A DNA stretch of 64,000 nt, taken from contig CP129482.1 in NCBI GenBank assembly GCA_030583925.1, positions 1,798,001 through 1,862,000 of the forward strand, given 5' to 3'. Below the pieces are notes generated by a model. That model did no database searches. It saw nothing but the letters and a program-made list of their open reading frames with translations, and was not told the origin of the DNA. The stretch is from Anaerolineales bacterium. Its GTDB lineage: Bacteria; Chloroflexota; Anaerolineae; Anaerolineales; Villigracilaceae. Both the position numbers and the translations under genes were made by a program. Numbering within the stretch: position 1 is the first letter of the stretch; every line of letters begins with the position of its first letter. Below are positions 50,799 to 59,429 of this stretch, piece by piece.

Positions 50799-53700
50799 TT
50801 ATCCTTGCGACAATGGTTTATTTAGCACATGACCCAAAATATCCCAGGCCAGTCGGCGTTCCAGTTTATCATGAAATGGCTGATTGTCATAACTGCGCAG
50901 GCAACTGTAGCAGCTTGTCTCCGGGCTGCAACCACTGCATTCAGAGACACGCCTGTAAGCAGATTCGAACACATCGAGCAAATGCTCGTGAATATGCTGA
51001 ACATATCCAGAGCCACCTGGCGTATCATCGAAGAGGATGAAGGAGGGATATCCATCTGTGTAATACACCAAACCGCCCACATCTTCGCGTGGAATGTCGA
51101 GGGCATCGCTAGCGCCATTGAGAATGGCGTATAGGAATGAATACACCTGTTCCTCTCGGGGCATGGAAATGCTTAATCGCAATTCCAATACATCTGTCAT
51201 GAAGCGATGACCAAGATGATACGGCTTAAGGCTACCAGGACAAGGTTGATGGGTTAATGGATTGTCGTGACCTTTGCGCTTTACCCGAGTTGGTTCAATC
51301 ACATCAGCATAACCACAAGTAGTGCAAACATTGAAGCCCTGCCCATAGCCGTTGTTGACCAGAGCCAACCATGCATAACGCGAATAACCTTTCAGAACTT
51401 GCACACCAAATGAAAAGGCAGGATCCGGAGCCAAGTCAAGACTGATCTTTCTGGACAGATCGTTGGGGTTAAGGCTGTAATGCGAAAAGTAAACACGGCT
51501 GGCATATATATGTTCCGGCGGCTGTTCGCCGGGTTTGTCAGTCTTTGAGTCGACAAGAAAACCATGTTCGGGAACAATGAATACGCCCTTTTGTCGGCTC
51601 GCGTTGATTGGCTGTTGACAGGAGCCGCAATGCATCGGCGTTCGGTCATCTCCCGGCACGACAGTCATGCGTTTGCATTCATTGCAGATGGCATACGCAT
51701 ACGGCGTCCAAAGTCTGTTCGGCATTTTGCGAATGGCGCGGCTGTACCAGATCTGTTTTGCGGCAACAACCTGACCGCCGGGGGCAAATTCCGAAATTGC
51801 CACCTTCAGGTCGCGGTCCAATTCGATGTCTCTTGCCTCTGGAATGTTCAGATGGTCCGTTTGCAAACGAACGACATCGGTGGGGAAACCATATTTGGGT
51901 AGGACATTGTGGGTTCCCAGATAGCCAATTAGATGCCGCTTGCGAATTTGGGTCTGAATTTCTTGATACTGATGTGCCTTAATGTGATCGCGCGCTTGTG
52001 AGGCTTCTTGTTCAAGCCGCTCAAATTCGCGCAATTCTTCCTGAATGATCTGTGCGGTCTTATCCAGGATGGCATCTTCACTGTCTATCAGCTCCTCGAC
52101 CCAACCCCAGTTCTCCAGTTTCAAGGTTTGCCTCAATAACTGTTCATTGGGAACGATTCGGAAGAGAGCCGATTCAAGTTCTAGGGGCCGACCTAGCAGG
52201 AATTGGCGCAGCAGTTCCGGTCCAGAAAGTGACGGATCGGGAGGAGCAAAGAAATCTCCTGTGTACTGATACCTTACCCTTTCCTTTGCCCAACGGAAGA
52301 ATTCGGCAAACACAACAGAGTGTAAATGGCGGCGGATGATCTTGTCGTTTTTCAGGGAGACGATCGGCGGGCGGATTTTCCCTGAGATCATGCGTTCTGG
52401 CTGGTCATAGAAGGTCAAGTCATGCGGGCGGCGTTGGGCGAATGTAACGACAAGTGCGACGCTATCCGTGCGGCGTCCCGCACGCCCGGCGCGTTGGATG
52501 TAATTCGCCGTTGATGGAGGCATGTTACGCAGAACAATCGCGTTCAAGTCGCCTACATCCACGCCCAACTCAAAGGTGGTTGAACAACTCAAAACGTTCA
52601 ATTTGCCAACAACAAAATCCTTTTGGACCTCCGCTGCTTTTTCCGGCTTCCATTGAGCAGTATGTTCCTGCGCATTCAACGGCATAATCGGAGAATGCTG
52701 GTATTGATACCGATATATATTATCTTCGATCCAGGCGCGGTGATTTTCCAGCGGTTCGAGCCTTCCTCGACACCCGTACGTAGGACATACGCCACCCACA
52801 TTGATTGCCGACAGATTGCGACAACGGATGCAGATATACCAGCCGGAAACATCCTCACCGAGCGTTGGAATGATTTCCCAGACATCATGCGCCATGAGAT
52901 ACGCTATTCCTTTGTTGTTAGGGAGGGTCTCAGATTTCAGCCACCAGTCTGAAACCGGGCTATTTACGCCGGTCAAATGAGACCAAAGGCGCTTCAACAA
53001 GTCGAGCGCCATATCACGTGCTTTGGAATCATCATCCAGGTCAGGATTCCTACGCTTTAACAGCCGCATCACAAAATCCAGGCGGCTATTGTTGTGTGAG
53101 GCAGGCAACCAGGAATAGATGCCATATTTGTAGGAACTCTCGGCATCGTTTTCGCGGACATAAAACGGACGTGCGCGGGGGAGGAAATCATCGCGGCAGG
53201 AGCTGAGCAAGTCAATCCCCTCTTCGCTCAATAGATAAGAGACTGCTCCTTGGCGGCGGAGAGTATTCAACAGGACACTCAGTAAATCAAATACCTCATC
53301 TTCCTGAAAACTCCAGGGTGTTTCGAGAAGTTCCTGTGGTGGTCGCCAGTTTTCTTTACTTACCGGTCGGAAGATCATCAATCCCACGCCTTCCAGGCTC
53401 AGGCGTTTATCCAGGCCACTGAATTCCTGCATTAGCCAGACGGCAATCTGTTTGCGTTTTTTGTCCAGCCCGTCCCGTTCATCGAAAATTCGGTAACGGT
53501 TTGCTACAGGTAATAGACGGGAGAGTGCGCCCGATAAGCGTAATGGTTCTTGCAACTGGGTGGCTTGTTTGAGCATCTCCACGATCAACCGGCGATGCAG
53601 GCTTCGCTGTTGAGCGCGCTCCAAATACGAGGCAAAGAACGCGGCTTGCTGGCGGTTATCCGTAAAGATGAGCATCTTGCGCCCTTCACCGGGAAATTGA

Positions 53701-55784
53701 CGCTCATTCTCCTTGCGCGCCGATGGAACATCTTCATAAAGCCTGCCAGCCAGCACGCTGACGGGAGCATCCTGCCCCGTAAGGAAGCGGTAAATCACCC
53801 CACTCCGGGTATAAGTAGAACAAGACGTGCAGCGGCGCAGTGTCGTCCGCCTGCCCATTTCGACTTCAGAGACAGGAAGGAATGGAACTCCACAAGAACA
53901 ACGATTGCCAACTACGCCACGTTCATACAAGGCTCCGCAGCGTATACATAGTTCCATCGCATGGAGATTCTCGCCATCCGGTTTTTCGTCCGCTTCGGCA
54001 CCTCCTTCTATCAAGGCATCTTCGTCCGCCTTTGCCAGCGAATCATCCAACGAAAAATATTTTAGATTCCTGGCTTCGATTTCATTGGGATACAACACAC
54101 TGTTTTGCGTGAGATAGTCGCGCCACGGTTCGATTTCAAATGCAAGCCCCTCGGTATCCAATTCGTTACCGCCGGTCTGATTGCCTATCAAATAGGCTGC
54201 GCCGCAACGGGTGCAGTTGGCTAATTCGAAAACGCGGCTACCACAATGAGGACAGACTTTATGGCGTTTGAGGAAGAACAACGGTTTTGCATTATCTCCC
54301 TGGTGCTCTGGTGCATGGGTATTCAGACAGACGAAGGCGCCTTCCAAAGCACGCAGGAAGACATGGTAGCGCGCCGGTAAGAGCGTCGCATGTTCCGGTG
54401 TCTCACGGGCAAGGATCGCGGCAGAGACAAATTCAGCGAGTGTCTCTTGAGCCTCAACGGGCGGCAACATTTCAAAGACTCTTTGAGCGGCTTCTTGCAA
54501 TAGTGCTGGTTCCTCACGCAGAAATGCGCGCAGAGTTCGCAGATTCTCATCACCGCGCAGAATATGGAATATAAAGAGTGGTGCAGCGTGTTCCGAGTTA
54601 GTCTCTGTTGCCTTGATCGCCTGTTCCAAAACATTGTTGGGAACACCCGGCAGAGTTGCAGCGTCTGGTTGCTGGAATGACCCGCTATTGCGCCAGTCTT
54701 CGGCGATGCTTGCCAGAAGGTGATAACTCTGAGGGGAAGGTTTACCCCACGATTCTCCCAAGGCGCTTTCTGGCAGCCGCTCGCCGCGGATAATGTCCTG
54801 TTGTGCAGGATCATTTTCCTTCCATTCAAAGTCCAGGGCGAAGAGATCCCTGGCGAACTTTACAGTTTGCTCTGAACTCTCAGGCGTATCTTCACCCAGG
54901 GTTGCGCTTGTCAAAATGGCTTGGAGACGCTTCTGCCCGCCAAAAGTGACGCGATCCTGCAGCCGGCGCAGGAGCATGGCAATTTCAGTGGCTTGCGCGC
55001 CATCGTACACATGGGCTTCGTCCAGCGCAATGAAATGCCAGTGTTTTCCAGTTTCGCCATCGAAGAGCGGCGAATCATCAGGGCGAAGCAGGAGATATTC
55101 CAGCATGGCATAGTTGGTAAGTAGAAGACGCGGTGGCTCTTTCTGCATCTGTTGCCGGCTGATCAGTTCGTTCTTCAGCGGTTGACGATGATGGATTTTT
55201 TCGTATTCTTTGAGCGCCTCTTTGTCTTGCTCTCTGGTTTCACCAATATAGCGCCCAAATGTGATGCCATCATATTGGGCAAGGACCGCACGCAAGCGCT
55301 CCATCTGGTCGTTTGCCAGCGCATTCATGGGGTAGAGAATCAAAGCGCGCACACCCGGCTGAGAGAGTGTCCCGGCTTCCGCCTCGCGCAACAGGTGGTT
55401 CAGGATTGGAATGAGAAAAGATTCGGTCTTGCCACTGCCCGTACCAGTGGTCACGATGACGTTGCGTTGGTCGTTGACCATCTTGCGGATGGCGGCTTCC
55501 TGATGTTTATAGAGCGGACGCTCCCACTGTAAGCCATCCTTATGACACAATTGCTCAAAAAGCGGGGATAATACACCTTCCCCCACTAACTCGCGCAGGC
55601 TTTTGCCTGTTGCAAACGGCGGTGTGATTTCGATGTACGGTCCCTTGAGCAGCAGGTTTTCTTCTTCCAGTGCGCGGGTGAACTCTTGACGCAAACGCTC
55701 GTCCTGAAACGGCTTGATGGTCTTCAGATAACGGATATAGGTTTCTCGAAGATGTCGGGTGGTATATATCGGATGGAGCGACAT
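50799..55784 (-). CDS. Large DEAH helicase with C-terminal DUF1998 domain
   Basis: The 1,661-residue protein carries a superfamily 2 core: Walker A TTGTGSGKT near 112-120, ALDEAHVYDG near 253, motif VI ANYIQRAGRAGRR in the second lobe. Several zinc knuckles are inserted (CPHCGSRVFELANCTRCG, CIRCGALYERG, CIRCRNLSA). The C-terminus ends in a DUF1998/MrfA-type zinc site (CSGCSPETSCYSCLRSYDN). Helicases of this build occur in Druantia (DruE), DISARM (split DrmA/DrmB) and MrfA repair. It lies between the 1,193-residue gene and the small end gene, four to five bases from each. Likely translocates on or unwinds DNA at invading genomes. Confidence 0.88.
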   Translation of the reverse strand: MSLHPIYTTRHLRETYIRYLKTIKPFQDERLRQEFTRALEEENLLLKGPYIEITPPFATGKSLRELVGEGVLSPLFEQLCHKDGLQWERPLYKHQEAAIRKMVNDQRNVIVTTGTGSGKTESFLIPILNHLLREAEAGTLSQPGVRALILYPMNALANDQMERLRAVLAQYDGITFGRYIGETREQDKEALKEYEKIHHRQPLKNELISRQQMQKEPPRLLLTNYAMLEYLLLRPDDSPLFDGETGKHWHFIALDEAHVYDGAQATEIAMLLRRLQDRVTFGGQKRLQAILTSATLGEDTPESSEQTVKFARDLFALDFEWKENDPAQQDIIRGERLPESALGESWGKPSPQSYHLLASIAEDWRNSGSFQQPDAATLPGVPNNVLEQAIKATETNSEHAAPLFIFHILRGDENLRTLRAFLREEPALLQEAAQRVFEMLPPVEAQETLAEFVSAAILARETPEHATLLPARYHVFLRALEGAFVCLNTHAPEHQGDNAKPLFFLKRHKVCPHCGSRVFELANCTRCGAAYLIGNQTGGNELDTEGLAFEIEPWRDYLTQNSVLYPNEIEARNLKYFSLDDSLAKADEDALIEGGAEADEKPDGENLHAMELCIRCGALYERGVVGNRCSCGVPFLPVSEVEMGRRTTLRRCTSCSTYTRSGVIYRFLTGQDAPVSVLAGRLYEDVPSARKENERQFPGEGRKMLIFTDNRQQAAFFASYLERAQQRSLHRRLIVEMLKQATQLQEPLRLSGALSRLLPVANRYRIFDERDGLDKKRKQIAVWLMQEFSGLDKRLSLEGVGLMIFRPVSKENWRPPQELLETPWSFQEDEVFDLLSVLLNTLRRQGAVSYLLSEEGIDLLSSCRDDFLPRARPFYVRENDAESSYKYGIYSWLPASHNNSRLDFVMRLLKRRNPDLDDDSKARDMALDLLKRLWSHLTGVNSPVSDWWLKSETLPNNKGIAYLMAHDVWEIIPTLGEDVSGWYICIRCRNLSAINVGGVCPTYGCRGRLEPLENHRAWIEDNIYRYQYQHSPIMPLNAQEHTAQWKPEKAAEVQKDFVVGKLNVLSCSTTFELGVDVGDLNAIVLRNMPPSTANYIQRAGRAGRRTDSVALVVTFAQRRPHDLTFYDQPERMISGKIRPPIVSLKNDKIIRRHLHSVVFAEFFRWAKERVRYQYTGDFFAPPDPSLSGPELLRQFLLGRPLELESALFRIVPNEQLLRQTLKLENWGWVEELIDSEDAILDKTAQIIQEELREFERLEQEASQARDHIKAHQYQEIQTQIRKRHLIGYLGTHNVLPKYGFPTDVVRLQTDHLNIPEARDIELDRDLKVAISEFAPGGQVVAAKQIWYSRAIRKMPNRLWTPYAYAICNECKRMTVVPGDDRTPMHCGSCQQPINASRQKGVFIVPEHGFLVDSKTDKPGEQPPEHIYASRVYFSHYSLNPNDLSRKISLDLAPDPAFSFGVQVLKGYSRYAWLALVNNGYGQGFNVCTTCGYADVIEPTRVKRKGHDNPLTHQPCPGSLKPYHLGHRFMTDVLELRLSISMPREEQVYSFLYAILNGASDALDIPREDVGGLVYYTDGYPSFILFDDTPGGSGYVQHIHEHLLDVFESAYRRVSECSGCSPETSCYSCLRSYDNQPFHDKLERRLAWDILGHVLNKPLSQG

Positions 55785-55788
55785 GAAC

Positions 55789-58700
55789 TTACGATCCTTT
55801 CAATGGGGCATAAACGTTATGAGGGGAGGACGCGGAATATTTTACTTCCCTAATCATTTGATAGGGGAATTGAATAGGAAACATGTCACTGGCGCGGGCG
55901 CATGTCTGTCCGTGATTTTCCCAGGCTTCCCAATATTCTTGACCGCGAGGCGCAATGAACTGTTTACATCCACAAAGATAAGCGCTCTTCCTATCTCTCA
56001 TAAGAACATATTTTGAGGAGAGATCAATCTCGATTTTTGTTCGGCTGTCCCAAAGGGCGACGAGAAGGCGCGGTCTTTCTTTACTTGGGAAGAATACCTC
56101 CTGGCGACCAGCGCGCTGTATTTCAATAATCTTTCCCCATCCTGCATCTGAATGTACCCAATATCCGACCCAGACAATATCGTTCGGAAGAGGATGCTTT
56201 CGGCTTAATTCCAGCAGAAGACGAGATCGTAACGGAGTGTCTTCTCGATTCAGCACTTCCTGCACTGCAAAGGATGGCTGCGCCGATAAAGCCTGCGCCG
56301 CGTCCGTTTCTGATAAATGCCCCGCCTGAATTTCCTGCCAAATGTATTCCACAGCTTGAGTATCCTGGCTCTGAATCAGAGTCTGTAATGCCTTATAAAT
56401 AATATTTGGGGCTTTTGCCATCTTCAGAACCAGCCATGCGCTCTCAGGCTTGATGGTCTTCGCCTCTTGAATCAACGCGAGATATTCCTGGATGAAATCT
56501 CCCTGATGTGTTTGCAGTTTCTCCAAACTCTCGACGCGGAACATGTGCATCAGGAAGGCGCGGCGCGTATTCGGATCGCGCGAGGCAAGCCAGCGTTGAA
56601 ATCCAAGCAGATGAAGCAGGCTGCCTTCGTTCCAATGGCTGACGCACCACTTGATCTCTTCATCTCGTTCCTGAATATGGTTTTGCGTATCGAAAATGCA
56701 AGCCTTCTCAGCATGAAGGACAAACGCGCGCGTTGGGCGAAGATGCAATTCCTGTTCGATTTGCGCTAGCCTCTCTTTGGGGTTGACCAGGTCCACAGAA
56801 ATGGTGTTTTCGGGCGGATCTTTCGGCAGAGGCGGAGCATCATCGGGCGCCGCGGCGAGGAATTGGACTTTATACGAGGCAGGCGGCAAACTGATTTCGT
56901 CAGGCAGATCTACTCTCCACCAGCCAGCGGCTGGCATGTAATCGCTCGAAAATGCATCATCAGGCAGGCGAATTTCCACGGGATCAGCCCAGGGCTGCCA
57001 AAGTGACCACAGGCGCAGGCGGCGGTGACGCAAGGGACGCGGTTCGTACCAGTGTATCCGCCAGTTGCCGCCATCCACCCATTCAAAATGACAGACGCGT
57101 ACATCCAGTTCCTGGGTCAAACGCAAAATAGGAAGCGTAGTCAATAATTCACGCGAAGCATCGAGTAGTTCAAGCACAAAATCAAAGACCGATTGTTCGC
57201 CGTGCGCGCGCAAGGTATCGGAAAAACTATCCAGGCGAAACTCCAGGTAATGTCTGGCGCGTTCGATTTCCTGGCTTTCGGTAGAGTGGAGCGGCTCGGA
57301 TTGCCCAGGTACTTTCAGATGCAAGGCAATCAACGGGGCTTTTTCCTCCATCAGCGGCAATTCCACACGTAAGCGCGGTGCATGACTTTGGAGCAATTGA
57401 GCCAGCGGAAGGCGCAGTGGATTGCTTTGCCATTCGAGTGCGGAAGCAGTATCCAATTGCAATGACCAACGCAGACGCGGGATTGCCAAGTTTAATGGGA
57501 CGCGCACCGCCTCAGGTTGTAACGGATATTCCAGCCCTAATTGTGCATGATCTGCATTTCTCTCTACTCGAACCTGCCAGCCGTTGGAGGCCCGCTGTAC
57601 ACTGATATCGTCCTGCAAAGCCGTCAATCCACATTCTTTAGGGATATGGACATGAAAGAGAACCTCTTCTGCACCTTGTGGACCTGGCAAGTAATACGAC
57701 CGCAATCCTGTTATTTGGATGTCATGCCAAGTACGGAAAGGCAACACGATCTCCGTCCGTGCTGGTCCGAGCGCCAGAAGATGATATGTACCGATCGGTC
57801 TTTCACCCAACCAACGACGCAGATCAAGCAGCGCACAGCCCTCTTCGATTTTTATCTGATATGGCAACTCCTTTGCCGTTCCCTCCCATTTGCCGCCTGG
57901 CTGTGCCGCATAATGCGATTCGAGTGTGAGATTCCAATCCTTTAAGTCGGCTTCGGGATGCTGCACATTGCGCAGCGGCAAACGCAACCACGGCGCTCCG
58001 AGGAAGAGCGTTTTCTCCTCCACAGGCAGGCTTTGAGGATGAACCGCCTGACCTTCCAATGTCGGTTCATAGACTGCGCTGACGGGAATTGGCGGACAAA
58101 CATCCTCCCCGCCGCGGAGCAGACGAATCAGTCTCACATTCGTCATGTCCCACGCCTGCGCCTGCCAGGCATCCCAGGGTGAAGCAAAGGGATGTAACTC
58201 CTGCACTTGCCGCGCGTCGCTTTCGAAATGGAGCGCAACATCTGAGGGGTAGAAGAGCCAGATCGTTTGGGCAGGCAGGCTGGGGGTCGCGGAACGAGGC
58301 GATCCATCTTCCAGGCGAAATGCCAGCAGGGGCGTTGATCCCTCCGCTGGAAGTAATCGCAGGGAGTGTTTCAGGATGACCTTGTCCTCTTGTTTCTGGC
58401 AAATCAGACTGATCTGTACATGTTCTGCGGGTTCGGTAAGCAAGGATTCCGTTTCCTCGGTTTGCCATTCCTGCCCACTGCGCTTCGTGCGGACATTCTT
58501 CTCCTCTACCAATATTTCAATCCCGCCTTTCAGACAGCGGATATGCCAGAAATGCGGATTGCCCGCCTCTTCCAACGAAACAGGCTGAGAAGGGAGCAAG
58601 AGTCGAAATGCGGGTTCATACGGCTGGAAGAAGAGACGCGGCAAACGCCTGCGTTGGGATGGTTCAGGGGGATTTTGCAGATAATTCTCGAACGCTTGCA

Positions 58701-59370
58701 GAACGTAGGGACGCAAGCCCAGTTGTTCTGCTGAAGGCAGGGGTTCGCCTTGAATTGCCTGGCGCGCCATTTGGCGGCACTTATTGAAGAAGCGCAGCGC
58801 AGGCTCCCCTCCATGTTGGAAGAAATGTTGCACGATGTCGTCTACGAATAATTCCACAGTGGAACGATCTAGCAGACTCGTAAGCGCGGATGAATCGTCC
58901 AACCCCGAAAAACGCGGGTTTTGAACGCTGGGAAGCAGGATGTGTTTGAAGAAATCGGGCAGAGAAAAGACAGGAATTCCACCATGCAAACGGATCGGCG
59001 TAACATACTTCAACCCCGATATGCCCTGAAATGTACGGAAGCCATGACTTTCCACAATCTCAAGGAAAGATTCTCCCCAGTGATGGTTATGTAAATGGCT
59101 TTCGCTATCGAGCCCAACTGATTCAGCGACCTTTTGCCAGAAAGCACGCTCATCATTGAGTGCGGCTTTGAAAGCCAGATAGGTCACAAATACGGCCGGA
59201 TAGTTTTGTTGTAAACGACGTGTGGCTTCGGCGATACCGTGCCTATTGATAAAATCTTCCAGAGCCTTTTCCAACTCTGCATATTCCGCCTGGTTGAGCG
59301 GAATCTCCGCCAGCAATTCAATTTGAGAGAGATATGGGCGAAAGCGGTTTTCCCAATCTTGAAGGTGCAT
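55789..59370 (-). CDS. Large protein of unknown family in defence operon
   Basis: The 1,193-residue protein starts at 59370 (AGGAG eight bases upstream). The N-terminal 200 residues are helical; the centre is beta-rich with repeated Ig-like strands (EVLFHVHIPKECGLTALQDD, LSLPPASYKVQFLA-like stretch near 870); the C-terminus has helical repeats and a Cys-rich patch (YLCGCKQFIAPRGQEYWEAW). I see no ATPase, nuclease or PglZ-phosphatase motif. Similar large partners of DUF1998 helicases exist (DruH of Druantia III), but I cannot confirm homology. Gap to the helicase gene: four bases. Probably a structural or substrate-recognition subunit. Confidence 0.7.
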   Translation of the reverse strand: MHLQDWENRFRPYLSQIELLAEIPLNQAEYAELEKALEDFINRHGIAEATRRLQQNYPAVFVTYLAFKAALNDERAFWQKVAESVGLDSESHLHNHHWGESFLEIVESHGFRTFQGISGLKYVTPIRLHGGIPVFSLPDFFKHILLPSVQNPRFSGLDDSSALTSLLDRSTVELFVDDIVQHFFQHGGEPALRFFNKCRQMARQAIQGEPLPSAEQLGLRPYVLQAFENYLQNPPEPSQRRRLPRLFFQPYEPAFRLLLPSQPVSLEEAGNPHFWHIRCLKGGIEILVEEKNVRTKRSGQEWQTEETESLLTEPAEHVQISLICQKQEDKVILKHSLRLLPAEGSTPLLAFRLEDGSPRSATPSLPAQTIWLFYPSDVALHFESDARQVQELHPFASPWDAWQAQAWDMTNVRLIRLLRGGEDVCPPIPVSAVYEPTLEGQAVHPQSLPVEEKTLFLGAPWLRLPLRNVQHPEADLKDWNLTLESHYAAQPGGKWEGTAKELPYQIKIEEGCALLDLRRWLGERPIGTYHLLALGPARTEIVLPFRTWHDIQITGLRSYYLPGPQGAEEVLFHVHIPKECGLTALQDDISVQRASNGWQVRVERNADHAQLGLEYPLQPEAVRVPLNLAIPRLRWSLQLDTASALEWQSNPLRLPLAQLLQSHAPRLRVELPLMEEKAPLIALHLKVPGQSEPLHSTESQEIERARHYLEFRLDSFSDTLRAHGEQSVFDFVLELLDASRELLTTLPILRLTQELDVRVCHFEWVDGGNWRIHWYEPRPLRHRRLRLWSLWQPWADPVEIRLPDDAFSSDYMPAAGWWRVDLPDEISLPPASYKVQFLAAAPDDAPPLPKDPPENTISVDLVNPKERLAQIEQELHLRPTRAFVLHAEKACIFDTQNHIQERDEEIKWCVSHWNEGSLLHLLGFQRWLASRDPNTRRAFLMHMFRVESLEKLQTHQGDFIQEYLALIQEAKTIKPESAWLVLKMAKAPNIIYKALQTLIQSQDTQAVEYIWQEIQAGHLSETDAAQALSAQPSFAVQEVLNREDTPLRSRLLLELSRKHPLPNDIVWVGYWVHSDAGWGKIIEIQRAGRQEVFFPSKERPRLLVALWDSRTKIEIDLSSKYVLMRDRKSAYLCGCKQFIAPRGQEYWEAWENHGQTCARASDMFPIQFPYQMIREVKYSASSPHNVYAPLKGS

Positions 59371-59429
59371 GAATCTTGCTCCTGGAGAGACCCTAAAGGT
59401 TTCTGGAAAACCTTTGGAACTGGTTTTCC